Origin: Bradyrhizobium acaciae
GTDB taxonomy: Bacteria; Pseudomonadota; Alphaproteobacteria; Rhizobiales; Xanthobacteraceae
Assembly: GCF_020889785.1 (NCBI RefSeq)
Contig: NZ_JACMYK010000006.1
Coordinates: forward strand, 107,501 to 159,187
Reading direction: 5' to 3'
Length of the DNA: 51,687 bases
The notes beneath the pieces are model-generated. The model made no database searches. It was given only the letters and a program-made list of their open reading frames with translations, and had not been told where the DNA came from. The position numbers and the translations under genes were made by a program. Numbering within the stretch: the stretch's first letter is position 1; every line of letters starts with the position of its first letter. Positions 22,227 to 32,900 of the stretch are shown here, one piece after another.

Positions 22227-23414
22227 TCAGAACAGCGGCGGAATCTGCGCGACTTTCAGCGGGCCCAAAAACACCGCGCCGTCGGCGAAGCGCAGCGGGA
22301 AGCTGCGCGCCTTCTTGCCTTCGAGCGTGGCCTCGGTGCCGAGCGAATTGATGCCGGCGGAAATGCCGGCATTGGCGTTCTGCTTGATCACCTTGCCGAG
22401 GCCGGGGATCGCCCGATCCAGCGCGCCGAAGAGATTGCTGAGGTCCTGGCTCTTCACGCCCGGCGCGACCCGATCGAGTGTCGACTGCGGCACGCCTTCC
22501 TCCAGCATCTTGTCGATGCCGAGCGCAGGGATGACGCGTTCGAGGCCGGCGACCGTCATCTGCAACTCGCCGTCGATGCGGCCTTGCGCGTTGAGGCGCA
22601 GCGTGCCGGCCGCGACCGACACCACGTCGCCCTGCTCGATCCGCGACTGCTGGATCTCGACGCTGCCGCCGGCCGCCTGGATCTCGCGGAAACGATCCGG
22701 CCACGGCTTCGGCGAGAAATCCTTCAGGCCGTTCAGCCGCGCGTGGATGTCGGCGTTGAACGGCTGGGTGAGGAGCGGATGCACCTCCTGCAAGGTGCCA
22801 CCTGATATTTGCAGCACGGTCTCGATCGCGGGGCTGTCCGGGGCCGAGCCGTCGACCTGCCTTCCATGCAGCTCGATGTGATTGACGCGCATCAGCGGCG
22901 TCGGCGCGGGACCGCCGGTGCGGTCGATCGCGAGATTGTCGAACACCAGCGAGGCGCGCTGCGGCACCGCCGGCAGGCCGACCACGCTGCTGCGACCCAG
23001 GCTCCAGTTCACGGACAACGTGGGCTGCGCGTTGCGCTCGGCGATCGTGGCCGGGCCCTTGAACTCCGCGATCACAAGCTTGGGATCATAGACCTGCGCG
23101 ACCACCAGGATCTCGGCGAGCCGCGCCACGAACGCCATCTGCGGCGAGGCTGTCTGCGACACCAGCATCACGCTCGGATCCGTGCAGCGGACCTCGAATC
23201 GGAACGGGTAACCTGCCACCGAACGGTTGCCGCAATCATAGACCCGGCCGGCCTTCGCCTCCTGGGCACGCCAGGCATCGGCCTGCACACCGACCTGGGA
23301 AGCTGCGAAGAACCAGAAACCGCTCCACGCGACCGCGGCAATCAGCACCGCGACGGGGACGGCATAGAGGCCGAAGCGCGAGCGGCGGCGGGGGGCGGAG
23401 GTCAAATCGGACAT
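22227..23414 (-). CDS. DUF2125 domain-containing protein
   Basis: 395 aa. One membrane segment at about residues 15-38 anchors a large periplasmic domain, which has beta-rich repeats of the kind seen in DUF2125 proteins of alphaproteobacteria. Two cysteines (VYDCGNRS and VRCTDPS) near residues 60 and 78 could pair. The function is unknown; similarity in style to AsmA/lipid-transfer proteins is only impressionistic. ATG 23414 is chosen (AAAGGAC upstream); a start 10 codons further upstream is less likely. Confidence 0.85.
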   Translation of the reverse strand: MSDLTSAPRRRSRFGLYAVPVAVLIAAVAWSGFWFFAASQVGVQADAWRAQEAKAGRVYDCGNRSVAGYPFRFEVRCTDPSVMLVSQTASPQMAFVARLAEILVVAQVYDPKLVIAEFKGPATIAERNAQPTLSVNWSLGRSSVVGLPAVPQRASLVFDNLAIDRTGGPAPTPLMRVNHIELHGRQVDGSAPDSPAIETVLQISGGTLQEVHPLLTQPFNADIHARLNGLKDFSPKPWPDRFREIQAAGGSVEIQQSRIEQGDVVSVAAGTLRLNAQGRIDGELQMTVAGLERVIPALGIDKMLEEGVPQSTLDRVAPGVKSQDLSNLFGALDRAIPGLGKVIKQNANAGISAGINSLGTEATLEGKKARSFPLRFADGAVFLGPLKVAQIPPLF

Positions 23415-23579
23415 GCGGCGTCCTTTGGAGCGCGAATTTGTCAAAATCTAAGCGGCGGCAAGCGTCGGGCAAGTCGTAAGCCCCCCAAGAGCAAGCCTCG
23501 CGCAAGTCTTGCGCAACTCTTGGAAACATCACGGAATTTGCTTCGCTTCGACTCGTTGTTCTGCTAGCCCATCTGCGCG

Positions 23580-24185
23580 ATGTCAGCAAATCCTCCCCAT
23601 TCCGAGACCGACGGCGACCTCTGGGTGTTCGGCTACGGCTCGCTGATGTGGAAGCCGGGCTTCGAGTACCTCGAGCAGGTGCCGGCACGGTTGATCGGCG
23701 AGCATCGCGCGCTCTGCGTCTATTCGTTCGACCACCGCGGCACGCCGGAGAAGCCGGGCCTGGTGCTCGGGCTCGACCGCGGCGGCGCCTGCCGCGGCAT
23801 CGCGTTCCGCGTTGCCGCCCACCTGCGCCACGACACCATCGCCTATTTGCGGGCGCGCGAGCAGACCACCAATGTCTATCGCGAGGTGATGCGCTCGGTG
23901 TGGCTGGAGAACGCGGCGCGCGATCGCGTCTCTGCGCTGGCCTATGTGGTCGATCGCGGCCATGTGCAATATGCCGGACGGCTGTCACTCTCGGAGCAGC
24001 AGCGCCTGGTGCAGCAGGGCCATGGCCGCTCCGGCAACAACCGCGACTATGTGCTATCGACCGTTGCCTCGATCGAGAAGCAGGGCTTTCGCGACACCCA
24101 GCTGCATCAGCTTGCGATGATGCTGCACGATTCAGGCTCGCTGCACCGGGATGCGCGTGCGGCTGGCGGGATCGATCCGGCCTGA
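23580..24185 (+). CDS. ChaC-like gamma-glutamylcyclotransferase
   Basis: 201 aa. The substrate loop FGYGSLMWKP (about residues 16-25) and the catalytic glutamate in RAREQTTNVYRE (near residue 97) identify the ChaC family, which cleaves glutathione to 5-oxoproline and Cys-Gly in the cytosol. The tail GNNRDYVLSTV is also typical. The length agrees with bacterial ChaC (about 180-230 aa). There is no obvious operon partner; the next gene starts about 100 nt downstream. The preference for glutathione over other gamma-glutamyl compounds is inferred from family. Confidence 0.92.
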   Translation: MSANPPHSETDGDLWVFGYGSLMWKPGFEYLEQVPARLIGEHRALCVYSFDHRGTPEKPGLVLGLDRGGACRGIAFRVAAHLRHDTIAYLRAREQTTNVYREVMRSVWLENAARDRVSALAYVVDRGHVQYAGRLSLSEQQRLVQQGHGRSGNNRDYVLSTVASIEKQGFRDTQLHQLAMMLHDSGSLHRDARAAGGIDPA

Positions 24186-24285
24186 GCCCGGCCGCGCCGA
24201 TTGCCGGCGCCGAGGAACCCGGTTCGCGAATCTTTGCCACGGCGCGAACAACATTGTGGTCTCAATTTCCGGTCGCTGGAATGGA

Positions 24286-26091
24286 ATGACCGGAATGCGC
24301 CCTTCATTGTTCAAGCTCGCCGCAATCGGCCTGCTGTTGCTGCTGAACGCTCCATCTTATGCCGGTCTGAGAGAGGATGGCGCGGTTTGCGACGCCAAGA
24401 ATTCGCAGCCTGACCTGGTGATCCCCGCCTGCACCCGCCTGATCGCGCTCAATCCCAGGGGACGCGACCTTTCGATCACCTATTACAACCGGGCGCTCGC
24501 CTGGCATAACAAAGGCGATCTGGAAAAGGCCAAGGCTGACTACGATCAATCGATCGCGATCAATCCGGCGTTCGCGCCCTCCTACGGCCAGCGTGCCAAG
24601 GTCTATCTGCAAAACCAGGACTACGACCGCGCGCTGAGCGACTTCGATCGAGCCATCCAGCTCAAGCCTGCCGGTCCGTTCAGCGCCGGCTGGTTCAACA
24701 ATCGCGCCGAGCTGTTCGTTGCCACCGGAGACTATGATCGCGCGCTGGCCGATTACGGCAAATCCATCGAGCTCGATCCCAATTCCTGGTACGCCTATGT
24801 CAATCGCGCGCTGGTCTATGATTTCAGCGGCAAGGATCGGCTCGCGGCGCTGCATTGCCAGGATGCGCTCAAGCTCGCGCCGCGCGCCGGCGGCCCCTAT
24901 TATTGCCGGGCCGTGATCGAGATCAGCGCCGGCGACATCGACAGTGCCGCGCGGGACGTCGGTCGCGCGATCGCGATCCAGGATGGGCAGCCCGAGTTCT
25001 ACTCGCTGCGCGGCCTAACGCTGGCCAGCAAGGGCGAGCTCGATCAAGCCGTGCGCGACTACGACCACGCCACGCAACTCAATGCCCAGGGCGCGTTGAA
25101 CTACGCCCGCCGCGGCCTCGCCGACGAGAAGAAGGGCGATATCGAGGGTGCGCGCGCCGACTTCCGCCATGCGCTCGACGTCGTCGGCCTCGATCAGCTC
25201 GACCGCACGCAGGGGCAGCGCGTCGCCAGGGAAGGCCTGCAACGGCTCGATAGAATTGCCGGCACGGACAAGAGCGTCGTCGCGGATCACGGCGCGGCCA
25301 AGCCGGCCCCCGCCCTCGCCGCGGCCGTTCCGATCGCGCCGGTCGGCGCGGGCCCAAAGGCGGCAACGACCGAACGGCGCGTCGCGCTTGTGGTGGGCAA
25401 TTCGAAATACCGCTCCGTGCCGGCGCTGCCGAACCCCGTCCAGGACGCAGCGGCGATCGCCGAGACGCTGCGCGCCACAGGCTTTCAGGATGTGCGGCTG
25501 GTCAACGACGCCACGCGGGATAGCCTGGTCGAGGCCCTGAAGTCATTCGCCAACGCCGCCGACGGCGCCGACTGGGCGGTGATCTATTATGCCGGGCACG
25601 GCATGGAGATGGCGGGCGAGAACTATCTGGTCCCCGTCGACGCCAAGCTCGCGACCGACCGCGACGTGCCGTACGAGGCCGTCGCACTGACCCAGGTGAT
25701 GGGCGCCACCGAAGGCGCGCGCAAGCTGCATCTCGTCATTCTCGATGCCTGCCGCGACAACCCGTTCGCCAACCAGATCAAGCGGACCGTTGCCTCACGT
25801 TCCATCGGCAGGGGATTGGCGCAGATCGAACCCGACAGCGGCACGCTGGTGGTCTACGCCGCCAAGCACGGCCAGGTCGCGCTCGACGGCGACGGCGGCC
25901 ACAGCCCGTTCGTGACGGCCCTGATCAAGCGCATGCAGACGCCGCGGATCGAGATCCGCAAGCTGTTCGACCTCGTGCGCGATGACGTCATGGCCGCGAC
26001 GGATCGCCGGCAACAGCCGTTCAGCTACGGCTCGGTGCCGGGAAGCGAGGATTTCTACTTCGTCGGCGCGAGCGCGAACGCGGCAAAGTAG
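24286..26091 (+). CDS. Exported TPR-repeat caspase-like (C14) peptidase
   Basis: About 601 aa. Signal peptide (hydrophobic stretch about residues 8-24, ending APSYA). Then roughly six TPR units (about 45-290; for example YYNRALAWHNKGDLEKAKAD, ALSDFDRAIQLKP). An Ala/Pro linker leads to a caspase-fold domain (about 365-600) beginning RRVALVVGNSKY. The catalytic dyad looks intact: His in YYAGHGME near 438 and Cys in LDACRDNP near 488. Bacterial orthocaspases of this kind usually cut after Arg or Lys. Export plus TPRs suggests a periplasmic protease or scaffold with protein partners. ATG 24295 is an alternative start. No toxin or effector partner gene is adjacent. Confidence 0.9.
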   Translation: MTGMRPSLFKLAAIGLLLLLNAPSYAGLREDGAVCDAKNSQPDLVIPACTRLIALNPRGRDLSITYYNRALAWHNKGDLEKAKADYDQSIAINPAFAPSYGQRAKVYLQNQDYDRALSDFDRAIQLKPAGPFSAGWFNNRAELFVATGDYDRALADYGKSIELDPNSWYAYVNRALVYDFSGKDRLAALHCQDALKLAPRAGGPYYCRAVIEISAGDIDSAARDVGRAIAIQDGQPEFYSLRGLTLASKGELDQAVRDYDHATQLNAQGALNYARRGLADEKKGDIEGARADFRHALDVVGLDQLDRTQGQRVAREGLQRLDRIAGTDKSVVADHGAAKPAPALAAAVPIAPVGAGPKAATTERRVALVVGNSKYRSVPALPNPVQDAAAIAETLRATGFQDVRLVNDATRDSLVEALKSFANAADGADWAVIYYAGHGMEMAGENYLVPVDAKLATDRDVPYEAVALTQVMGATEGARKLHLVILDACRDNPFANQIKRTVASRSIGRGLAQIEPDSGTLVVYAAKHGQVALDGDGGHSPFVTALIKRMQTPRIEIRKLFDLVRDDVMAATDRRQQPFSYGSVPGSEDFYFVGASANAAK

Positions 26092-26222
26092 TCCGCGGCC
26101 GTGGCCTTTGTTGCGGCCGGACACATCGCGGCTTCCGTATGGCAGCGCCCTGTGACATTTAGGCTTTTGCATCGCGGCGCGGACGGATAGAAGCTGATCC
26201 GCAAACATCGCTTGCTGATGCA

Positions 26223-29200
26223 ATGAACCTCTCCGCGCCCTTTATCCGCCGACCGGTCGGCACCACGCTGCTGTCGCTTGGACTGGTGGTGGCGGGCATC
26301 ATTGCGTTCTTCAAGCTGCCGGTGTCGCCGCTGCCCGACGTCGACATCCCGACCATCATGGTGCAGGCGACCCTGCCCGGCGCCAGCCCCGCCGACGTCG
26401 CCTCCACCGTGGCGAGCCCCCTGGAACGTCACCTCGGCCAGATCGCCAGCGTCACTGAAATGACCTCGGTGTCATCGCTCGGCTCCGCGCGCATCACGCT
26501 GCAATTCGACATCGATCGCGACATCAACGGCGCCGCGCGCGACGTGCAGGCTGCGATCAATGCGGCGCGGGCCGATCTGCCGACCAACCTGCGCGCCAAT
26601 CCGACCTACCGCAAGTTCAACCCGGCCTCGGCGCCGATCCTGATCTACACCCTGACCTCCGACACGCTGACGCCGGCCGAGCTGTATGACGCCGCCTCGA
26701 CCGTGCTGGCGCAGAAGCTGTCGCAGGTCGAGGGCGTCGGCGAAGTCTCGGTCGGCGGCGGCTCGCTGCCCGCGGTGCGCGTCGAGCTGATCCCGCCGGC
26801 GCTCTACAAATACGGCATCGGGCTCGAGGACGTCCGCGCCGCGCTCTCGAGCGCCAATGCGCACAGCCCGAAGGGCGGCATCGACGTCGGCCACCAGCGC
26901 TACCAGATCTACGCCAACGACCAGGCCCGGAAGGCGGCCGACTACAAGCCGCTGGTCGTTGCCTATCGCAACGGCGCGGCGGTGCGGCTGACCGATGTCG
27001 GCGACGTCATCGACTCCGTGGAGAACGTGCGTACGCTCGGCCTTTCCAACGGCAAGCCGGCCGTCGTGATGATCGTGTACCGGCAGCCGGGCGCCAACAT
27101 CATCAAGATGGTCGACAATGTGAAGGGGCTGATGCCGCAGCTCCGGGCCTCGGTCTCGCCGGCGATGGACATCACGCTGGCGATGGACCGCTCGAAGACG
27201 ATCCGGGCTTCACTGCACGACGTCGAAATCACGCTCCTGATCGCAGTCGCGCTCGTGATCCTGGTGGTGTTCGCGTTCCTGCGCAATGCGCGGGCGACGC
27301 TGGTGCCTGTGGTGGCGGTCGGCGTATCGCTGATCGCGACCTTCGCCGTGATGTACCTGCTCGGCTACACGCTCGACATCTTCTCGCTGATGGCGCTGAC
27401 GGTGGCGACCGGCTTCGTGGTCGACGACGCCATCGTGGTGCTGGAAAACATCACCCGCCACATGGATGCCGGGTTGTCGCGTATGGAGGCCACGCTGCTC
27501 GGCACCCGCGAGGTCGGCTTCACCGTGCTGTCGATGAGCGTATCGCTGGTCGCGGTGTTCGTGCCGATCCTGTTGATGGGCGGGCTGGTCGGCCGCCTGT
27601 TCCGCGAATTCGCGATGACGATCACGATCGCGATCGTGATCTCGCTGGTGGTCTCGCTGACCACGACGCCGATGATGTGCTCCGTGCTGCTGCGCAAGGA
27701 GGAAGGCCAGCCGCACGGCCGGATCTACCGGATCAACGAACGCGTCTTCGAGCTGATGCTGAGCGGCTACCGCGCGACGCTCGGCCTCGCGCTGCGCCAT
27801 CCGCTGCTGGTGATGCTGATCCTGGGCTGCACGCTCTATCTGAACGTCCATCTCTACACCGTCGTGCCCAAGGGCTTCGTGCCGCAACAAGATACCGGGC
27901 TCCTGGTCGGCTCGATCCAGGCCGACCAGAGCACCTCGTTCCAGCTGATGCAGCAGAAGCTGACGCAGTTCATCGACATCGTGAAGGCGGATCCGGCGGT
28001 CGATACCGCGGTCGGCTTCACCGGCGGCGGCGGCGTCGGACCCGGCGGCACCAACACCGGCACCGTGTTCGCCTCGCTGAAACCGATGGACGAACGCAAG
28101 CTGCGCGCCGACAAGGTGATCGAGCGGCTGCGCGACAAGCTCGGGACGGTGGCGGGCGCCACGCTGTTCCTGCAATCGATCGGCGATCTCGGCGCCGGCG
28201 GACGTTCGGGCAATGCCGCGTATCAATACACGCTGAAGGGCTCGACCTTCGAGGAGCTCAACGAGTGGACGCCGAAGCTCGTCGCGGCGCTGCAGAAGGA
28301 GCCGACCCTCGCCGACGTCAACACCGACCAGCAGAACAAGGCGCTGCAGGCCAATCTGGTGATCGATCGCGACGCCGCCTCCCGGCTCGGCATCACCGTC
28401 AGCCAGCTCGACAACACGCTCTATGACGCCTTCGGGCAGCGCCAGGTCTCGACCATCTTCGTCGCACGCAACCAGTATCACGTGATCATGGAGGTCGCGC
28501 CGCGCTTCTCGCAGGACCCGCAGACCCTGAAGGAGGTCTACATCTCGACCTCGGGCGGCTCGGCGAGCGGTACCCAGAGCACCAATGCGGTGGCCGGAAC
28601 GGTGGCCTCGTCGTCGCAGAAGAGCTCGATCAGCTCGGTCGCCGCCAATGTGGTGCGCAACCAGGCGACCAACTCGATCGGCGCCACCGGCAAGGGCGTG
28701 GCCTCGACCGGAACCGCGGTCTCGACCAGCGCCGAGACGATGATCCCGCTGTCCAGCGTCGCCCGCTTCGAGCACGGCGAGACGCCGCTTTCCGTCAACC
28801 ATCAGGACCTCTTGGTCGCCAGCACCATCTCGTTCAATCTGCCGCCGGGCGTCTCGCTGAGCACGGCGACCACCACGATCGAGAATGCGATGCACGCGCT
28901 CGGCATGCCGGCAGGCATTTCCGGCGGCTTCGCGGGCTCCGCAAAGGTCTTCCAGCAGGCGCTGGCCAACGAGCTGTTCCTGATCCTGGCTGCGCTGGCG
29001 ACGATCTACATCTCGCTCGGCATGCTCTACGAGAGCTACATCCACCCGCTGACGATCCTGTCCACTTTGCCCTCGGCCGGCGTCGGCGCGGTGGCCGCGC
29101 TGATGCTGTCGCACACCGATTTCGACATCATCGGCATGATCGGGGTGATCCTGCTGGTCGGCATCGTCAAGAAGAACGCGATCATGATGATCGACTTCGC

Positions 29201-29507
29201 GCTCGATGCCGAACGCCAGCGCGGGCTGTCGTCGCGCGATGCGATCTACGAAGCCTGCCTGATGCGCTTCCGCCCGATCATGATGACGACGCTCGCCGCG
29301 TTGTTCGGCGCGGTGCCGCTGATGATCGGCCTCGGCGAAGGCAGCGAGCTGCGCCAGCCGCTCGGCATCGCGATCTTCGGCGGACTGATCCTGAGCCAGA
29401 TCCTGACGCTCTACACCACGCCGGTGGTCTATCTCTATCTCGACCGCGCCAGACTCTGGACCCAGCGGCGGCGCGCCGCACGCCGCGCAGCATCAGGCGC
29501 GTCGTGA
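26223..29507 (+). CDS. RND efflux transporter permease (HAE-1/MdtBC-like) with insertion
   Basis: 1,094 aa inner-membrane proton-driven pump subunit of the AcrB/MdtBC superfamily. Twelve membrane segments fall in the usual places, with two large periplasmic loops. The proton-relay aspartates (GFVVDDAIVVLEN near 400) and lysine (VKKNAIMMIDFA near 980) are present. The second periplasmic loop carries an extra Ser/Thr/Ala/Gly-rich stretch of about 60 residues (nt 28553-28738) between VYISTSGG and MIPLSSVARFE, where MdtB/MdtC have only a few residues. No periplasmic adaptor or outer-membrane factor gene lies on either side, so partners must be elsewhere. Substrates are unknown. Confidence 0.95.
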   Translation: MNLSAPFIRRPVGTTLLSLGLVVAGIIAFFKLPVSPLPDVDIPTIMVQATLPGASPADVASTVASPLERHLGQIASVTEMTSVSSLGSARITLQFDIDRDINGAARDVQAAINAARADLPTNLRANPTYRKFNPASAPILIYTLTSDTLTPAELYDAASTVLAQKLSQVEGVGEVSVGGGSLPAVRVELIPPALYKYGIGLEDVRAALSSANAHSPKGGIDVGHQRYQIYANDQARKAADYKPLVVAYRNGAAVRLTDVGDVIDSVENVRTLGLSNGKPAVVMIVYRQPGANIIKMVDNVKGLMPQLRASVSPAMDITLAMDRSKTIRASLHDVEITLLIAVALVILVVFAFLRNARATLVPVVAVGVSLIATFAVMYLLGYTLDIFSLMALTVATGFVVDDAIVVLENITRHMDAGLSRMEATLLGTREVGFTVLSMSVSLVAVFVPILLMGGLVGRLFREFAMTITIAIVISLVVSLTTTPMMCSVLLRKEEGQPHGRIYRINERVFELMLSGYRATLGLALRHPLLVMLILGCTLYLNVHLYTVVPKGFVPQQDTGLLVGSIQADQSTSFQLMQQKLTQFIDIVKADPAVDTAVGFTGGGGVGPGGTNTGTVFASLKPMDERKLRADKVIERLRDKLGTVAGATLFLQSIGDLGAGGRSGNAAYQYTLKGSTFEELNEWTPKLVAALQKEPTLADVNTDQQNKALQANLVIDRDAASRLGITVSQLDNTLYDAFGQRQVSTIFVARNQYHVIMEVAPRFSQDPQTLKEVYISTSGGSASGTQSTNAVAGTVASSSQKSSISSVAANVVRNQATNSIGATGKGVASTGTAVSTSAETMIPLSSVARFEHGETPLSVNHQDLLVASTISFNLPPGVSLSTATTTIENAMHALGMPAGISGGFAGSAKVFQQALANELFLILAALATIYISLGMLYESYIHPLTILSTLPSAGVGAVAALMLSHTDFDIIGMIGVILLVGIVKKNAIMMIDFALDAERQRGLSSRDAIYEACLMRFRPIMMTTLAALFGAVPLMIGLGEGSELRQPLGIAIFGGLILSQILTLYTTPVVYLYLDRARLWTQRRRAARRAASGAS

Positions 29508-29977
29508 CCAGGCGGCGCACTCACGAATTCGCAACGTGTGAGGGGGATGACCAGGCTCGACAAACGGGTCAGCTCTCACGGCGCATCGCTCGGGCATGGG
29601 CCGCAGGAAGTCTCCGCATGATAGGGGCATGCCCTAAGGTATAGTGAGACCAGGTCAGCACATCATCGCGCTTTGGATTCTTGTTTGAATCACATTCGGC
29701 ATTCCCGCGAGCGAAACCGCTTCACACCTCTCAGCAAGAACTGGCGGTGTGTCGCATTGACGCACCGAAGGTGACGGCAGCTCCGTCACTTCGCGCAGTA
29801 ACAGATCTGCGCGGGTTCCCCGGCTGAAATCGCTTGTTTGATCGTGGTACGACCTCGCCCGGTGATTGCATGCATTCGGCGATACGTTGCTTACCGGATC
29901 GAGCTCAAGTAACAAGTGTTACGGTTCGAAGCGCGATCGTCGCGATCGCGGACCTTCAGAAGACGTGGTTTGACAAC
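29508..29977 (+). other. Autotransporter upstream region with several inverted repeats
   Basis: About 470 nt without a supported gene. It holds a hairpin at 29766-29793 (CGAAG-GTGACGG pairing with CCGTCACTTCG), immediately followed by CGCGCAG...CTGCGCG (29792-29813). There is a compact palindrome GTAACA-AG-TGTTAC at 29909-29922 and a GCGATCGC-rich palindrome near 29932-29951. These could be operator or leader structures for the large autotransporter gene. No confident promoter pair was found. A 24-codon frame starting at 29547 has a G-rich site but no recognised product. Confidence 0.5.
29909..29922. promoter_or_regulatory. GTAACA-AG-TGTTAC palindrome ahead of autotransporter
   Basis: A perfect 6-bp inverted repeat with a 2-bp centre, 56 bp before the chosen start codon of the autotransporter. 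The size and symmetry suit a dimeric repressor or activator. No regulator gene is adjacent, so the binder is unknown and the call is inference from symmetry and position. Confidence 0.4.
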
Positions 29978-32900
29978 ATGGCGCGAATGCCAATGACGGG
30001 CCCATCAACGTCCCGCAAGTTTCGTTTTCCTCGGCAAGGATGTGTCCCTTCGTGGCGCGCTACGCTGCTGGCGAGCGCCACCTGGCTCATCATCGATACC
30101 AGCGCCGGCTACGCGCAGACCTACATCATCAACTATCAGGTGATCTCCAGCCCCAGCCAGTTTCCTGCACCGATCTACCTGCAGGGAGGACAGCTGAGCG
30201 CGGCGGCCTCGCTCCCGAGTATTTCAGGCGCCATCAACGTCGACGACGGCCAGACCGGCACGCTCTCGGCCCAGACTGGCGGCGCCGTGACCGTCGATCT
30301 TGGCCGGCTGGGCCAGAACGCGGTGCTGCACCTCGGCTCCACGAGCGAGCAAGGCACGATTGTCGTCAATTCCGTCTTCGGCACCGCAGTCAGCCACCCG
30401 CCCGTGCTGTACATTGACGGCGGCTATATCAGGGCCGGATCCTGGCAGTTCGCCAGCGTGCTCGGCACGTTGGCGAGCACCACGGTGGCCGCGAACGCCA
30501 CGCTCGACTTCGATACCAATGCAGCCTCGATCCGCAACCTGCAGGGTGGCGGCACCGTCGGCAGCCTCGATACCCGCATCACCGTGAACGGCGGCAATTA
30601 TTCCGGCAGCATCGTGGGCGCGAGCCAGCTCGAATTCCGGGGAAACACCACCTGGTCCGGGACAGGGAGCAACATCCAAGCCTATCAGGTTGATAGCGGT
30701 GCGACACTGACGACCTCGGGCGGCGCAACGATGCTGGCAACCGCCTCCCTCACCGTCGACGGAACGTACAATCTCAACAGCAGCGAAACCGTCGGCTCAC
30801 TTTCCGGCGCGGGCAACGTGGTGATCGCCTCGGGGCAGACGCTGGCCGCCGGCAGCGACAACACCAGCACCACATTTTCCGGCGTGATATCCGGTCCCGG
30901 CGGCCTGACAAAGAATGGCACCGGCGCCCTGACCCTGAGCGGCACCAATACCTACGGCGGCGATACCATTGTGAACGCCGGCGCGCTGGTGATGGGCACG
31001 TCCAACGCCGTGCCCGGTACGCGCACGCTCATCGTGTGGGGTGGCACCTACGATCTCAACAATTTCGACCAGAGTGTCGGGGGCATCAACGGCAATCCCG
31101 GCAGCACCGTTGCGCTGGGCTCCGCGACGCTAACGGTCGGGGGCGCCAACCAGAACACCGGTTATTTCGGCAACATCACCGGCAGCGGCGGCCTGGTGAA
31201 GACGGGGACCAGCTACCAGGATCTCTACGGGACCAACAGCTATTCCGGCTCGACCGTGGTCGAAGGGGGCGTTCTGCGCGTCACCAGCAACGGCACCCTG
31301 CTCAACACTCCCGCGATCGACGTCTACAACAGCAGCGCCTTCACAGTCGGCACAGTCAATGCGCTGTCGAGCGCTGTGGGGATCACGCTGCATGATGCCG
31401 GGTCAGGCCTGATTCTGAACGCCAACCAGACCATCGGCTCCCTGGCCGGCGGCGGCGGATCCTACGCGCAGTTGAACTCGGGCGGCCTGCTGACCACAGG
31501 GACCAGCAATGGCAACAGCCTGTTCGCCGGCCATCTCGACGGCGATGGCGCGCTGACCAAGGTCGGCACCGGCGCACTGACGCTGTCCGGCTTCAACACC
31601 TATACCGGCGCCACCACAGTGAGCGCGGGCTCGCTCTATGTGAACGGTTCGATCGCCACCTCTTCCGGAGTAACCGTTGCGGCGGGGGCACTGCTTGGCG
31701 GCTCCGGCACGGTATCCTCCACCGTGGTGAACGGAACACTTTCGGCGGGCAATTCGCCGGGGACGCTGTCGGTGGCCGGCAATCTCGCTCTCAATCCGGG
31801 AGCTACCTCGGTCTTCGAGCTGAACACACCGGGGGTAGTCGGCGGCAGCAATCCGGGGAGCGGCAATGACCTCGTCACCGTCAGCAACAATCTCACGCTC
31901 GGCGGCACCCTCGATGCGCGGGTCGCCGCGGCCGGCTTCTATCGTTTGTTCAGCTACGGCGGCGCCCTGTCCGGCGATTTCGCGGCCAAGATCCTGACCT
32001 CGACCACCCCCGGCTTCACCATCGCCAATGCGCAGGTGGAGACCACGATTCCCGGTCAGGTCAACCTCTCGGTGCTCGGGAGCGGACAGAACCTGCAGTT
32101 CTGGGATGGCGCCGACGCTATCGGCAATGGCACAGTCGACGGCGGTGTGGGAACCTGGAGCGCGGCCGGCACCAACTGGACAGGCCAACCCGGACGGGCG
32201 GCGATCAACGGCCCGTGGAGCGGATCGGTCGGCGTCTTCGCCGGTGCCGCCGGCGGCGTGGTGACGGTCGTCGGCACACAGCGCTTCGATACGCTGCAGT
32301 TCTCGACCAACGGCTACACGCTGAGCGGCGGGACGCTTGCGATCGCCCCGGCCAGCGGCAATGCCGGCGTCTTCAATGTCGACAGCAACATCTCCGCCGC
32401 GATCGCATCGACGATCGCCGATGGCAGCGGCACCGTGCTGAGCAAGGCCGGCGGCGGCACCCTGGTGCTCACCGGCAACAACAGCTACAGCGGCGGCACG
32501 ATTCTCAGCGGCGGCACCCTGTCGGTCTCGTCGGATTCCAATCTGGGTCTTGCCGGAGGCGGGCTCACATTCACCGGCGGAACGTTGCAGGTCGCCGGCA
32601 CGTCGTTTACGGCGACCTCCCGCGAGATCACGCTCGCAGCAGGTGGTGGCGGGTTCGATATCGCGGACGCGGCGAACACGTTTACAGTGAACCAGGCGAT
32701 CAGCGGAACCGGCGCCCTGACCAAGTCCGGGGCGGGCATGCTGGTGCTGGCGGGCGCCAACAGCTATCAGGGCGGCACGACGATCCGCGGTGGCGTGCTG
32801 CAGGTCTCCGCCGACAATAATCTTGGCGCCGGCGGAAGCGGTATCAACTTCGACGGCGGCACGCTGAGCACGCAGAGCAGCTTCAAGGCGGCTCGCAATC

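Noticed and set aside
27210..29114. 634-codon antisense frame inside the RND gene
   Set aside because: Gln/His/Arg/Asp-rich shadow of the pump gene with no recognisable domain.
29547..29621. 24-codon frame ahead of the autotransporter
   Set aside because: A G-rich run abuts the ATG too closely and the product is not recognisable; too weak to call a gene or leader peptide.
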